In this document: in pieces, positions 1 to 8,217 of the stretch | Layout of the letters: each line of letters starts with the position of its first letter | How positions within the stretch are numbered: the first letter of the stretch is position 1 | NCBI GenBank assembly: GCA_041398825.1 | Contig: JAWKTX010000017.1 | Span: forward strand, 58,029-122,028 | DNA from: Planctomycetaceae bacterium | Lineage (GTDB): Bacteria; Planctomycetota; Planctomycetia; Planctomycetales; Planctomycetaceae | Direction: 5' to 3' | Length of the DNA stretch: 64,000 bases | The notes under the pieces: model-generated | What the model was told of the DNA's origin: nothing | Seen by the model: the letters and a program-made list of their open reading frames with translations, nothing else | The model's database searches: none | Position numbers and translations under genes: made by a program

Positions 1-73
1 CACGAATAAACGGGACTACGATGGCCGAAATTGCCATCGGCACCAGGAACGCCGCCACCAGGACTTCCAGCAT
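1..73 (-). CDS. 5' end of a membrane protein (partial, cut by left edge)
   Basis: Only the first 24 codons are present. The ATG is at 71-73 on the minus strand, with GAGG about 5 nt upstream. The peptide starts MLEVLVAAFLVPM and is hydrophobic, ending in a short PFIR segment. A short helix followed by P-x-x-R near the N-terminus recalls the first segment of WecA/MraY-type sugar-phosphate transferases, but this is too little sequence to decide. The start is supported by the ribosome binding site; the function is a guess. Confidence 0.4.
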   Translation of the reverse strand, partial: MLEVLVAAFLVPMAISAIVVPFIR

Positions 74-516
74 TGCTACCTCGAACTTACCCCTTGTTTC
101 CGCCTCGTCTCTGCGGAAATACATCGGTTCGTTTCGCCGGAATTCCACAGCCGCTTTGACTTACGTCATGTTGGTCTGGTACGACAACTTTTTCTCGCTG
201 GAACCGGAGCGGTTTGGTAACTATTGCAATGGAAGCGTTTCAATTCGCCCGCAAATTCGGAAAACTCATTCATCGAATTGTAGTTTTGGCAGTCAGGTCT
301 CCCCGGTTCAGTCGTCCTTCGGTGTTGTAAGTGTTTTGTAAATAGGAGGTTACAGAAAAAATGCTGAATCGCCTGCTGTTTGGCGCGACACTTGCTTAAT
401 TCTGGTGTCAGAAGGACAACACAACGGAAGTCACTTGTTGCAAGTCCTGCTGGGAATCGTAAAAAGCACAATCGGACGTCAAAGTTCGTTCAAAGCAGAC
501 TAAGGAGCTGGCCGCT
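74..516. other. Gene-free stretch between divergent genes
   Basis: About 440 bases between the leftward membrane gene and the rightward TPR-like gene. Open frames here have no recognisable composition or motif and overlap one another on both strands. Promoters for both genes must lie here, but I cannot point to a convincing -35/-10 pair. Confidence 0.4.
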
Positions 517-921
517 ATGCGAATTCAGATTACCCCAAAAACCGTTCGACGATTGATGTCCGCAGACGGTTATCTGGATCTGGACATGCCCGAAAAAGCG
601 ATCGCCGAACTGGAATGCATGCCGGAATCGACCGTGCTGGATGGCCCGCGCCATCTGCTGATGGGAATCGCACTGAAGACGCTTGATCGACATCCGGAGG
701 CGATCAGTCATCTGGAGCGGGCGGCAAGAATCATGCCCTCACCGGTGAGGCGATTTGCCTGGCAGGAATTGACTGATTCGTACAAGGCCGTGGGCAGCGA
801 ACAACTGGCCGCGATGGCGTCACAACTTGCGGGGGATGTTCAGGTTGATTTGCAAATCTCGGTCCCATTCAGCCCGGTGACCCTGAATCTGTCCAAGTCA
901 AAGAATTCGTTAGCGAAATAG
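517..921 (+). CDS. Small TPR-like helical repeat protein
   Basis: A 134-residue soluble protein with no signal peptide. AAGGAG lies about 9 nt before the ATG, a strong start. Residues ~18-75 look like two tetratricopeptide-type helical hairpins (LDMPEKAIAELECMP, then LKTLDRHPEAISHLERAARI), with the alternating small and large residues typical of TPRs. The last 35 residues are less ordered. TPR proteins are scaffolds, so no specific partner can be named. It converges on the membrane protein at 1102-1875 and stands alone. Confidence 0.7.
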   Translation: MRIQITPKTVRRLMSADGYLDLDMPEKAIAELECMPESTVLDGPRHLLMGIALKTLDRHPEAISHLERAARIMPSPVRRFAWQELTDSYKAVGSEQLAAMASQLAGDVQVDLQISVPFSPVTLNLSKSKNSLAK

Positions 922-1101
922 CCGTTAAGGTTGAGCGGGCGTTATCACGATCGTACGAGTCCCGGGTCTGCATGCGTCCGCGTTGGTTGTCATGGGTTTC
1001 GCGTTGATGCAGACCATTTCACGATCGGGCAGCAGCAGGCAGACCGAATGGTGAACACGGCCATGAACACCGTTTCCTGAACTGGAGCGATGTCGGTGCG
1101 G

Positions 1102-1875
1102 TCAGTTGTCTGAGGGAACCGGAACGCTTTCTTCCGAACGGATGGGAAAGCATTGGGCGAGAATGCTGACGGGACAGGAAACCATCCAGAGCAGGGCCAT
1201 TATCAACAAATTCTGCGCTTTGCCTGCGACAGGCCTACCACCCTGAAATCGGGCGGGTTGAGTGCTGGCGGTCGTCTCTGGGAATGGCCGCCAAACAAAA
1301 TCCGGAGAATGCCTGCCCGCCTGTTCCAGGTCTTCGATCGACCTGAACGGCGCGGTCAACGGATCTGCTTCTGAAGCTGTTTCAATTTGACTGCGCACGC
1401 GATTGAGTTGTGCGGAGATGAACGCAATTGGGAACACCGTGAGCCGCCAGACATCCAGCGCTGGCCATCGCATAACCGCCCACGTCACTCCCATAACGAT
1501 CAGGAGTGCGGGAATCTGCCAAAGACTCCACCGTATTTTAGTGGTCGATTTCATCTCAAATCCGGAATGCAGCAACAGAATCACCCTTTGAGCAAACTCC
1601 CATTGTTCGCGCGTCTCTGGGCGATGGTACTCTGCACCGGGATCCCATGACGGCGGAAATTCCCAAAGGCACCATTCGATCACATCATCTTGACAGTCAA
1701 AAAACGTCTCAAGCGATGAGTGGAACTGAGTATTGGAGATTTCGTTGCTGATCCACGCCTGAAAAAGATCAGCCAGTTCGCGCCGTGAGGGTTTGATGAA
1801 TTGGGGATTCCACGCCTCTCTGGCTGCGGGAGCCGAGTAGGGGTTTTGTGCCCGATTGCCTGGATCCGCTTTCAT
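1102..1875 (-). CDS. Uncharacterised protein with two membrane segments
   Basis: 257 residues, family not recognised. The N-terminal ~105 residues are soluble and acidic, rich in W and E. A hydrophobic segment follows at ~113-133 (IPALLIVMGVTWAVMRWPAL), with a further hydrophobic stretch to ~150. A final membrane segment lies at ~223-243. The N-terminal half looks like a small cytosolic helical domain on a membrane anchor. No catalytic motif is visible and the ribosome binding site is weak. Amino-acid composition and the lack of a competing frame make it a likely real gene. Confidence 0.55.
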   Translation of the reverse strand: MKADPGNRAQNPYSAPAAREAWNPQFIKPSRRELADLFQAWISNEISNTQFHSSLETFFDCQDDVIEWCLWEFPPSWDPGAEYHRPETREQWEFAQRVILLLHSGFEMKSTTKIRWSLWQIPALLIVMGVTWAVMRWPALDVWRLTVFPIAFISAQLNRVRSQIETASEADPLTAPFRSIEDLEQAGRHSPDFVWRPFPETTASTQPARFQGGRPVAGKAQNLLIMALLWMVSCPVSILAQCFPIRSEESVPVPSDN

Positions 1876-2154
1876 AGCGTGAGCTGTCGTTGGTTTGATC
1901 CGGCCGTGAGTTCAATCCATGGACTGAATGTACTGAGTGATCTTTCGATGGCAGGAATCTGCCCGACGCAGGCGGGGAGTCGCGGAAGTACTATCGCCTG
2001 AAACACGTGTCTTGTGCTAGAGTCGGAAGTTGAACAGCGTTGCAAAAACTGAATTTGTACCCGTATTCATGGTATTTCCGTGACTATCAGGATGCCTTCT
2101 GCAGGGTTTGTGATGGCCTGAAGTTCGAACGCAAGGACTCGCGGAGACTCAGCA

Positions 2155-3537
2155 GTGTTTGGCAGGGATGCAAAAGAAAAACGACAGGTAAAGCAGGCTA
2201 CGGCGTTGTTCGAGTTTCTCCGTGGTCGTCTTCAATCACCGATTTCCGTACGGCTTTGGGATGGAAGTGTCATTCCCTTGTCTGATCGGGTCGAACCGGG
2301 ACTGGAACTGTCTATCGCCGGACCCGGAGTCATTGGGACGCTTCTGCGTCGTCCCAAACCAGATACGCTGCTTCGCCTGTTTGCGCGCGGATTAATCGAC
2401 TACGCAGGTGCGGACCTGATGACATTCATTGAAAAGGCCCGCGTGCGAAATAGTCGCAGGAAGGCTCGCGGCCTTCCGTTAGCTTTGATAGCCCGGTTCG
2501 CAGCCGCATTCATCTTGGAGAAGGGCGAGAACATCGACGTAGAGCATACGTACGATGGCGATGAAACCGGCGTGAATCGTGAACAGCAGGAAAACAAGGA
2601 CTTCATTCAGTTTCACTACGATGTCAGCAACGACTTCTACAAATTGTTTCTGGATGAGCAGATGGTTTACAGTTGCGGTTACTTTCATCATTGGGAGGAA
2701 TCGCTGGAGAAAGCTCAGGTCAATAAGCTGGACATGATTTGTCGAAAGCTGCAAATGAAGCCGGGCGAGCGTTACCTGGACATTGGTTGTGGCTGGGGGG
2801 CGTTAATCTGCCATGCGGCAAAGAACTATGGTGTTATCGCGCATGGAATTACCCTGTCCGAAGAACAATTGTCGTTAACGCTTCAACGCATCCGTGAGAT
2901 GGGTCTGGAAGGCCGGGTTACTGCTGAGCTGAAAGACTATGCCTATGTCGAAGGCCCGTTCGATAAGATCTCAAGTATCGGCATGGTGGAGCATGTTGGC
3001 ATCGATAACATGGCCGGATACATGGCCAAGGTCAGTTCACTGCTCCCCGATCGCGGAATGTTTCTGAATCACGGAATTACTCGTCCTGCCAAAGCGACGG
3101 ACAAGGCCTTCCGAAAACAGTCACCCGAACGCCGACTGCTGGCAAAGTATATTTTTCCCGGCGGCGAACTTGATCATCTCGGCCACATGACGCAGTGCCT
3201 GGAAAGCAATGGTTTTGATGTACATGATGTTGAAGGATGGCGTGATCACTATTCACTGACCTGTCGCCACTGGTGCCAGCGTCTGGAAGCCAATCGCGAC
3301 GAAGCGATTCGACTGATAGGTTATGAAAAATATCGCATGTGGACGTTGTATCTGGCTGGATGCGTTTTTGCTCTTGGAGACGGTGGAGCTCGCATTTATC
3401 AAACCGTATCAACCAGACACGGCTCACGAGGATTATCGGGCATGCCATGCACGAGGCAGCATCTGTACGAGAACAGAACGGCGCTGCGAGTTGCGGAATC
3501 GGATGAATCGGATCAGGCTGGGCTGAAAGCCGCCTGA
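2155..3537 (+). CDS. cfa: Cyclopropane-fatty-acyl-phospholipid synthase family methyltransferase
   Basis: 460 residues from a GTG start with GGAG ~8 nt upstream. The family transfers a methylene or methyl group from S-adenosylmethionine to unsaturated acyl chains of membrane phospholipids. Residues ~150-430 carry the catalytic domain: FHYDVSNDFYKLFLD, the YSCGYF motif, and the SAM-binding motif I LDIGCGWGAL near residue 203. The late block with RHWCQRLEAN is typical of the family. The N-terminal ~140 residues match the lipid-binding helical domain of longer Cfa proteins. Substrate (cyclopropanation or plain methylation) cannot be decided from sequence. It is monocistronic and converges on the amidohydrolase. 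Confidence 0.88.
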   Translation: MFGRDAKEKRQVKQATALFEFLRGRLQSPISVRLWDGSVIPLSDRVEPGLELSIAGPGVIGTLLRRPKPDTLLRLFARGLIDYAGADLMTFIEKARVRNSRRKARGLPLALIARFAAAFILEKGENIDVEHTYDGDETGVNREQQENKDFIQFHYDVSNDFYKLFLDEQMVYSCGYFHHWEESLEKAQVNKLDMICRKLQMKPGERYLDIGCGWGALICHAAKNYGVIAHGITLSEEQLSLTLQRIREMGLEGRVTAELKDYAYVEGPFDKISSIGMVEHVGIDNMAGYMAKVSSLLPDRGMFLNHGITRPAKATDKAFRKQSPERRLLAKYIFPGGELDHLGHMTQCLESNGFDVHDVEGWRDHYSLTCRHWCQRLEANRDEAIRLIGYEKYRMWTLYLAGCVFALGDGGARIYQTVSTRHGSRGLSGMPCTRQHLYENRTALRVAESDESDQAGLKAA

Positions 3538-3622
3538 GAAGCCTCAAAGTCGCCAGTTCCGATCGTATTGCCTTGTGGCCAGTCGGATCGGCCAGGCGGG
3601 ATCAGTCAAATACCAGCCCCTC

Positions 3623-4906
3623 TTAAATCGCGGAGGGTGAAATACTGCGTCCTCGTTCAGCTTTGATGATGCCACCCTGCATGACGGCGATCAATTTCGA
3701 GCGGTCCTGCAGAATGGCGATATCGTTAACGACATCTCCATCGACAATCAGGATGTCGGCGATTTTTTCAGTCTCCAGGGTACCAATTTCGTGGGCTCGC
3801 CCCAGAATTTCCGCTCCTGTTCGAGTCGCGCACTTGAGCACATCCAGCGGTTTGAGTCCCACGAAATCGACAAAGAATTCCAGTTCACGGGCATAGTCGC
3901 CGTGTGGATTCCAGGCAAAGCCATAATCTCCGCCCATGCCCAGACGGCCGCCTTCGGCGATGATACGTCGGGCGCTTTCGGCTCCGCCATCCAGAGTTTC
4001 CTGATGACCATCAATGACAGACTGCGGCATACCAAATTGTGGCCCCAGCTGAATGCTGGCGAATTCGAAGTAAAGGGCGGGAACAACAGGGACGTTTCGC
4101 CTGAGCAGCAGTTCCATGGTTTCATCGTCCATAAATGTGCCGTGTTCGATCGCGTCATAGCCAGCTATCAACGCGTTGCGAATTCCTTCAGTCGCTCTGC
4201 AATGTCCGGTCACTTTCATTCCATGATTATGGGCAGTTGCAACAACAGCCTGCATCTCCTCGGCTGTCATGCAGAGTGTATGATGGTCATTAATCTCGGG
4301 GGAGGCCGCATCTCCGGTGGGATATGTCTTCACCCACTCAACACCATCTTTTACCAGCTTGCGGACGGCAGCACGCGCTTCATCAGGGCCATTGATCAGC
4401 AGGACAAGGCCTTCCATGCCAATCTTGCGGTAGTCAGGGTTCCAGTCCATGAGTCCGGCTGCACCGCAGATTTCGCGACCGCTGGCTGCCAGTCGTGGTC
4501 CAATGATCAGATCGTTCTCGATTGCCTTTTTTAACCAGACGTCAATATTGAAGAGACTGCCGCCGCTGCGTGCAGCCGTGTAACCACATTCGAGAGCAAG
4601 TCGGGCATTATTGGCAGCCAGAAGCGTGACGTATTCAACAGGGTACTTGATATCCAGATCTTCCAGCGCAGCGACATTGAAATATGTCGGATGAAAATGC
4701 GCCTCAACCAGACCCGGCATGATGGTTCCGCCGTTGGCATCAATTTGCGTTGCCGTATCCGAAAAGCTCGGAGCATTCGCAGATGGACCGACGTATGCAA
4801 TCTTTCCAGCGGTGACGATTACTGTGCCGGACGGAATTGGCGGACTTCCATTGCCATCAACGATTTGTCCGTTGTGAATCACGACGGTGCCGGAGCCAAG
4901 TTTCAT
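3623..4906 (-). CDS. Metal-dependent amidohydrolase (imidazolonepropionase-like)
   Basis: 427 residues. I chose the ATG at 4904-4906 (MKLGSGTVVIHNGQIVDG) because AGGAG lies 9 nt upstream; an in-frame start 24 nt earlier has no such site. The small N-terminal beta-sandwich is followed by the TIM barrel, with metal ligands in order: H-x-H in VEAHFHP, the GHCRA histidine, EHGTF, and the late aspartate in GMGGDYG. The C-terminus returns to the beta-sandwich (IADILIVDGDVVNDI). There is no signal peptide, so it is cytosolic. Members of this branch hydrolyse cyclic amides, imidazolones or acyl-dipeptides; the substrate is unknown. Confidence 0.82.
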   Translation of the reverse strand: MKLGSGTVVIHNGQIVDGNGSPPIPSGTVIVTAGKIAYVGPSANAPSFSDTATQIDANGGTIMPGLVEAHFHPTYFNVAALEDLDIKYPVEYVTLLAANNARLALECGYTAARSGGSLFNIDVWLKKAIENDLIIGPRLAASGREICGAAGLMDWNPDYRKIGMEGLVLLINGPDEARAAVRKLVKDGVEWVKTYPTGDAASPEINDHHTLCMTAEEMQAVVATAHNHGMKVTGHCRATEGIRNALIAGYDAIEHGTFMDDETMELLLRRNVPVVPALYFEFASIQLGPQFGMPQSVIDGHQETLDGGAESARRIIAEGGRLGMGGDYGFAWNPHGDYARELEFFVDFVGLKPLDVLKCATRTGAEILGRAHEIGTLETEKIADILIVDGDVVNDIAILQDRSKLIAVMQGGIIKAERGRSISPSAI

Positions 4907-5247
4907 TCTACGTCTCCTGACGGGGGGCAATTAATCGCAGGTATGTTCGCCGCTGAGGGTCATCTGTAAATGTTCCCGTGCGCGATTTACTCCCGAAAGG
5001 CCGATTCTATCAGCTTGCGATGGCAACTGTCAGTTGCGCAGAAGGGCAAAACGTTCCGTCGCACGGTGTCTCGGTCTGCGGAGCATATCAGAGCAGCAGT
5101 CGCTGGACATTGTTTCAACGAATCAGGTGGGTAGACTCCGTTCTGAGGCGGAGCGGCGTTTGTTCGGAGCACACTCTTCGATCTTCCTGCGGTGGTTTCA
5201 AACCGACCGCGATTTTCAGTTTTCATTCGTTCATTTGAAATGTGATC
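4907..5247. other. Divergent intergenic region upstream of gcvT
   Basis: 340 bases between the leftward amidohydrolase and the rightward gcvT. I looked for a glycine riboswitch, which often precedes gcvT, and did not see the paired aptamer layout. No strong hairpin followed by a T-run is present. Confidence 0.35.
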
Positions 5248-6330
5248 ATGAATCTTACTCCACTTAATTCCTGGCATCATTCGAACAATGGACGCATGGT
5301 TGATTTTGCGGGATGGCAGATGCCGGTCCAGTACAGTTCGATTGTGGACGAGCACACGGCCGTGCGCACTCGAGCTGGTCTTTTTGATATCTCACATATG
5401 GGGCGGCTGACGTTTACATCAGATCACGCCGGCGATTTTCTGAACAGTGTGCTGACAAACGACACCGCAAAGATGAAGGCAGGCGAGATCCGATATTCTC
5501 TGGTTTGCAGAGAAGACGGAGGCATTCTGGACGACGTTTTGGTCTATCGCCTGCCGGATCAGTGGATTCTGGTTGTGAACGCTTCAAACCGGGAAAAGAT
5601 TGTCGCGTGGCTCCGCCGGCAAAGTGGATTTGATCATTGTGGTTTCGATGATCAGACACTGGCAACCGGTATGATTGCTGTCCAGGGACCTGCGGCGATC
5701 CGCATTGCGAATCAGCTGCTCGGTCAGGATGTGTCTTGTATGAAGTATTACTCCGGCCAGGTTCTGACCTATGCAGGAATTACCGGGCTCGTATCACGCA
5801 CCGGCTACACCGGCGAAGATGGCGTCGAACTCACATTGCCGGCTGAAGAGACAGAACGGATCTGGTGTCGTTTGCTGGAACTCGGCAACGATGCCGGCGT
5901 GGTGGCTGCAGGACTTGGCTGTCGCGATACGCTTCGGCTGGAGGCAGCGATGCCATTGTATGGGCACGAACTAAGTGAGTCCGTCGATCCGCTGACGGCA
6001 GGGTTAGCATTTGCAGTGAAACTGACAAAGTCCAGCTTCGTGGGCCGCGACGCTATCCTGGCGATCAGAGAACGTGGTCTGCAACTGCAACGCGTTGGTC
6101 TGCAACTTGAGAGCCGTCGGATTGCCCGCGAAGAAACTCCTGTCACTTTGAACGGCCAGGTTGTCGGGAAAGTGGCTTCCGGTACGTTTTCCCCAACTTT
6201 GCAGCAGACCATTGCGATGGCGTACGTTCCCTGCAATCTTTCCACTGCTGGAACAGAATTGCAGGTTGACCTTCGCGGGACCATGGTCCCGGCGACTGTT
6301 GTTCCGTTGCCGTTTTATCGTCGAAGTTAA
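5248..6330 (+). CDS. gcvT: Aminomethyltransferase, glycine cleavage T protein
   Basis: 360 residues from ATG 5248; a GTG two codons earlier at 5242 is an alternative, and neither has a clear Shine-Dalgarno site. T protein releases ammonia from aminomethylated H protein and forms 5,10-methylene-tetrahydrofolate. Diagnostic sequence includes MVDFAGWQMPVQY near the start, LFDISHMGR, the folate-pocket block LVSRTGYTGEDGVEL around residue 180, and CRDTLRLEAAMPLYGHEL. The C-terminal barrel ends with PFYRR. gcvH and gcvP are not adjacent in this window; the next gene starts about 90 nt downstream and is unrelated. Confidence 0.92.
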   Translation: MNLTPLNSWHHSNNGRMVDFAGWQMPVQYSSIVDEHTAVRTRAGLFDISHMGRLTFTSDHAGDFLNSVLTNDTAKMKAGEIRYSLVCREDGGILDDVLVYRLPDQWILVVNASNREKIVAWLRRQSGFDHCGFDDQTLATGMIAVQGPAAIRIANQLLGQDVSCMKYYSGQVLTYAGITGLVSRTGYTGEDGVELTLPAEETERIWCRLLELGNDAGVVAAGLGCRDTLRLEAAMPLYGHELSESVDPLTAGLAFAVKLTKSSFVGRDAILAIRERGLQLQRVGLQLESRRIAREETPVTLNGQVVGKVASGTFSPTLQQTIAMAYVPCNLSTAGTELQVDLRGTMVPATVVPLPFYRRS

Positions 6331-6419
6331 GTGCCGCTCGCGCTGCGAGTAGTATCCCGGACTGCAGAAGTCGAACAAGTGATTCGTCGCTGCCATCACA
6401 ATTCTCAGGAGTGTATCTG

Positions 6420-7319
6420 ATGACTTTGACCCGCCGATCTATACTGCTGCGTGGTGCTTTACTGGCTGGAGGTATGGCAACAGGTGCAACACAGCAAATG
6501 CCTGCCTTTGCTCGTGGTGCATCACTCAGGCCAGTATCAGACATGCGTTTCGGCCTCGTGACCTATCTGTGGGGCAAGGATATGGATTTGCCAACTCTGC
6601 TTGATGTCTGTGAAAAGGCGGGCATTCTGGGGGTCGAGTTGCGGACGGAACACAAACATGGCGTCGAACCCTCCCTGAATGCTGCGCAGCGTGAAGACGT
6701 TCGGAAGCGATTTGCGGATAGCCCTGTCGAACTCGTTGGGTATGGATCCAATGCCGAATACCACTCAAGTGATCCGGCCAGACTGAAGGCAAATATTGAG
6801 CTCACAAAAAAGTACATCGAATTAATGCACGACTGCGGCGCAACGGGTGTCAAAGTGAAGCCAAATGGGTTTGCCAAAGATGTCCCGCGGGAGAAAACGA
6901 TTGAGCAGATCGGCAAAGCGCTGAATGAAGTCGCTGAATATGGGCAACAGTTCGGTCAGGAGATTCGGGTAGAAGTGCACGGCAGCGGAACTCAGGAACT
7001 GCCGGTCATGAAGGCGATCTTTGATGTGGCAACACATCCCAATGCTAAGGTCTGCTGGAATTCCAACGGTGAAGATTTGAAGGGCTCTGGCCTGGCACAC
7101 AATTTTGATCTGGTCAAAGGTCGATTTGGAAGTACGGTGCACGTCCGCGAACTGAACGAAGGAGACTACCCGTATCAGGATCTGATGAATCTGTTTGTCA
7201 AAATGAACTACGCTGGCTGGATTCTGCTGGAAGCACGTACGAATCCTTCAGACAAAGTCAAAGCCCTAATCGAGCAGCGGGAAGTCTTTGAGCAGATGGT
7301 CTCATCGGCATCGAAGTAA
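6420..7319 (+). CDS. Tat-exported sugar phosphate isomerase/epimerase-like TIM barrel
   Basis: 299 residues. The ATG at 6420 has AGGAG 8 nt upstream; a GTG at 6411 overlaps that site and is unlikely. The N-terminus has a twin-arginine signal (LTRRSILLRGALLAGG, cleavage likely near AFARG). The mature part is an AP-endonuclease-2/xylose-isomerase-like barrel: LLDVCEKAGILGVELRTEH, then GVKVKPNG, RVEVHGSGTQELP, VCWNSNGED and a final WILLEART. The E/H/N pattern suits divalent metal binding. Planctomycetes export many such proteins and substrates are mostly unknown. It follows gcvT by ~90 nt, possibly co-transcribed without functional link. Confidence 0.75.
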   Translation: MTLTRRSILLRGALLAGGMATGATQQMPAFARGASLRPVSDMRFGLVTYLWGKDMDLPTLLDVCEKAGILGVELRTEHKHGVEPSLNAAQREDVRKRFADSPVELVGYGSNAEYHSSDPARLKANIELTKKYIELMHDCGATGVKVKPNGFAKDVPREKTIEQIGKALNEVAEYGQQFGQEIRVEVHGSGTQELPVMKAIFDVATHPNAKVCWNSNGEDLKGSGLAHNFDLVKGRFGSTVHVRELNEGDYPYQDLMNLFVKMNYAGWILLEARTNPSDKVKALIEQREVFEQMVSSASK

Positions 7320-7495
7320 TTCTGCACGGCTCGTGTGATCAACCGAAAGCGTAGCGGATGAGATTCAGTCTGAGAGCGTTCCGGCCGGAATTGTCAGTTC
7401 CTGCCCGGCATCGCTTCGGCGGTGTCGACACTGCAATGGGAAGCTCTGCTACGTTCACTACCACAACGAGCAGTCAGGACTGGCGAGTGTCGAGC

Positions 7496-7843
7496 CTAAC
7501 GGTGCGCTTGAGCGGGGGGGGACGCAGCAGAGATGAACTTCCAGCCGACATTGAACCAGCCTTTGCCGAAGGCATCGCTCCAGCGGGCTTCGCTTCTCAG
7601 GAAGACCGGGGTGCCGTTGACGCTGTGAATTCGAAGAACAGCCTGAGACCCGGTTGAAAATTCCATCGGGCTGACAATGCCGATGCCCAGGATCGAAATG
7701 TCCTTGGCAAAGGCGGTCATTCCCGGTTCTGTCCCCACGTAGATTGTGACCGGACGGACAAAAGGATGTCTGGATTCGGTTCTTCGTTCCGTGAATTTTG
7801 TCCGTTGCGCTTCGTAGAGTAATCGTTCGATTTCTTCCTTCAT
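7496..7843 (-). CDS. PilZ domain protein, candidate c-di-GMP receptor
   Basis: 115 residues, starting at ATG 7843 with AAGGGG about 9 nt upstream. It is essentially one PilZ domain. The R-x-x-x-R element is RTESR near residues 21-25, followed by the beta-barrel and the second signature DISILGIGI (D-x-S-x-x-G). Both c-di-GMP-binding elements look intact, so binding is plausible. There is no second domain, so it would act as a stand-alone adaptor. Neighbours give no clue to the output. Confidence 0.72.
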   Translation of the reverse strand: MKEEIERLLYEAQRTKFTERRTESRHPFVRPVTIYVGTEPGMTAFAKDISILGIGIVSPMEFSTGSQAVLRIHSVNGTPVFLRSEARWSDAFGKGWFNVGWKFISAASPPAQAHR

Positions 7844-8127
7844 GGCGCTGCCCCTTCAGCCTGAAAGCTGCGTTTGACTTCAGAAAGTGTGTTCTTGACT
7901 CTGGAAGACCATGTCACGCCGGGGCTGGCGTTGTTCATGTGAGTTCCGTTTGCAGGTTTGATCGGGTGATGAATGAATTTCATCGCCCGGTGCAACTGCT
8001 GGTGAAAGGTACGGGAGTTCAACTGATGGGAGTGATTTTCAAAAGTCGGACCGAGAAATGAGATCCGTGAGTCAAGAATAGCCTGTCACCGAGTGAATCG
8101 TTTAGCGGGTTATCGCTACCAATAAAA
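7844..8127. other. Intergenic region between alaS and the PilZ gene
   Basis: Apart from the alaS terminator at its right end this stretch shows nothing I can interpret. It should contain the PilZ gene promoter. Confidence 0.3.
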
Positions 8128-8159
8128 AACGTGCTGCCGGAATTCCGGCAGCACGTTTA
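8128..8159 (-). terminator. Perfect-palindrome terminator after alaS
   Basis: A 32-nt perfect inverted repeat centred on GGAATTCC, with arms reading AAACGTGCTGCCGG. On the minus strand the hairpin is followed by T6 (8123-8128). It lies about 60 nt past the alaS stop codon, in the right orientation for Rho-independent termination. Confidence 0.8.
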
Positions 8160-8217
8160 TTCGTTACATCAGGTGCGCACAGAGCGGGCTGTGTTCCCGA
8201 TCGGCATCAGTGCTGAA

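Noticed and set aside
4907..5247. Glycine riboswitch upstream of gcvT
   Set aside because: I could not lay out the conserved aptamer stems and junction; a covariance-model search would decide.
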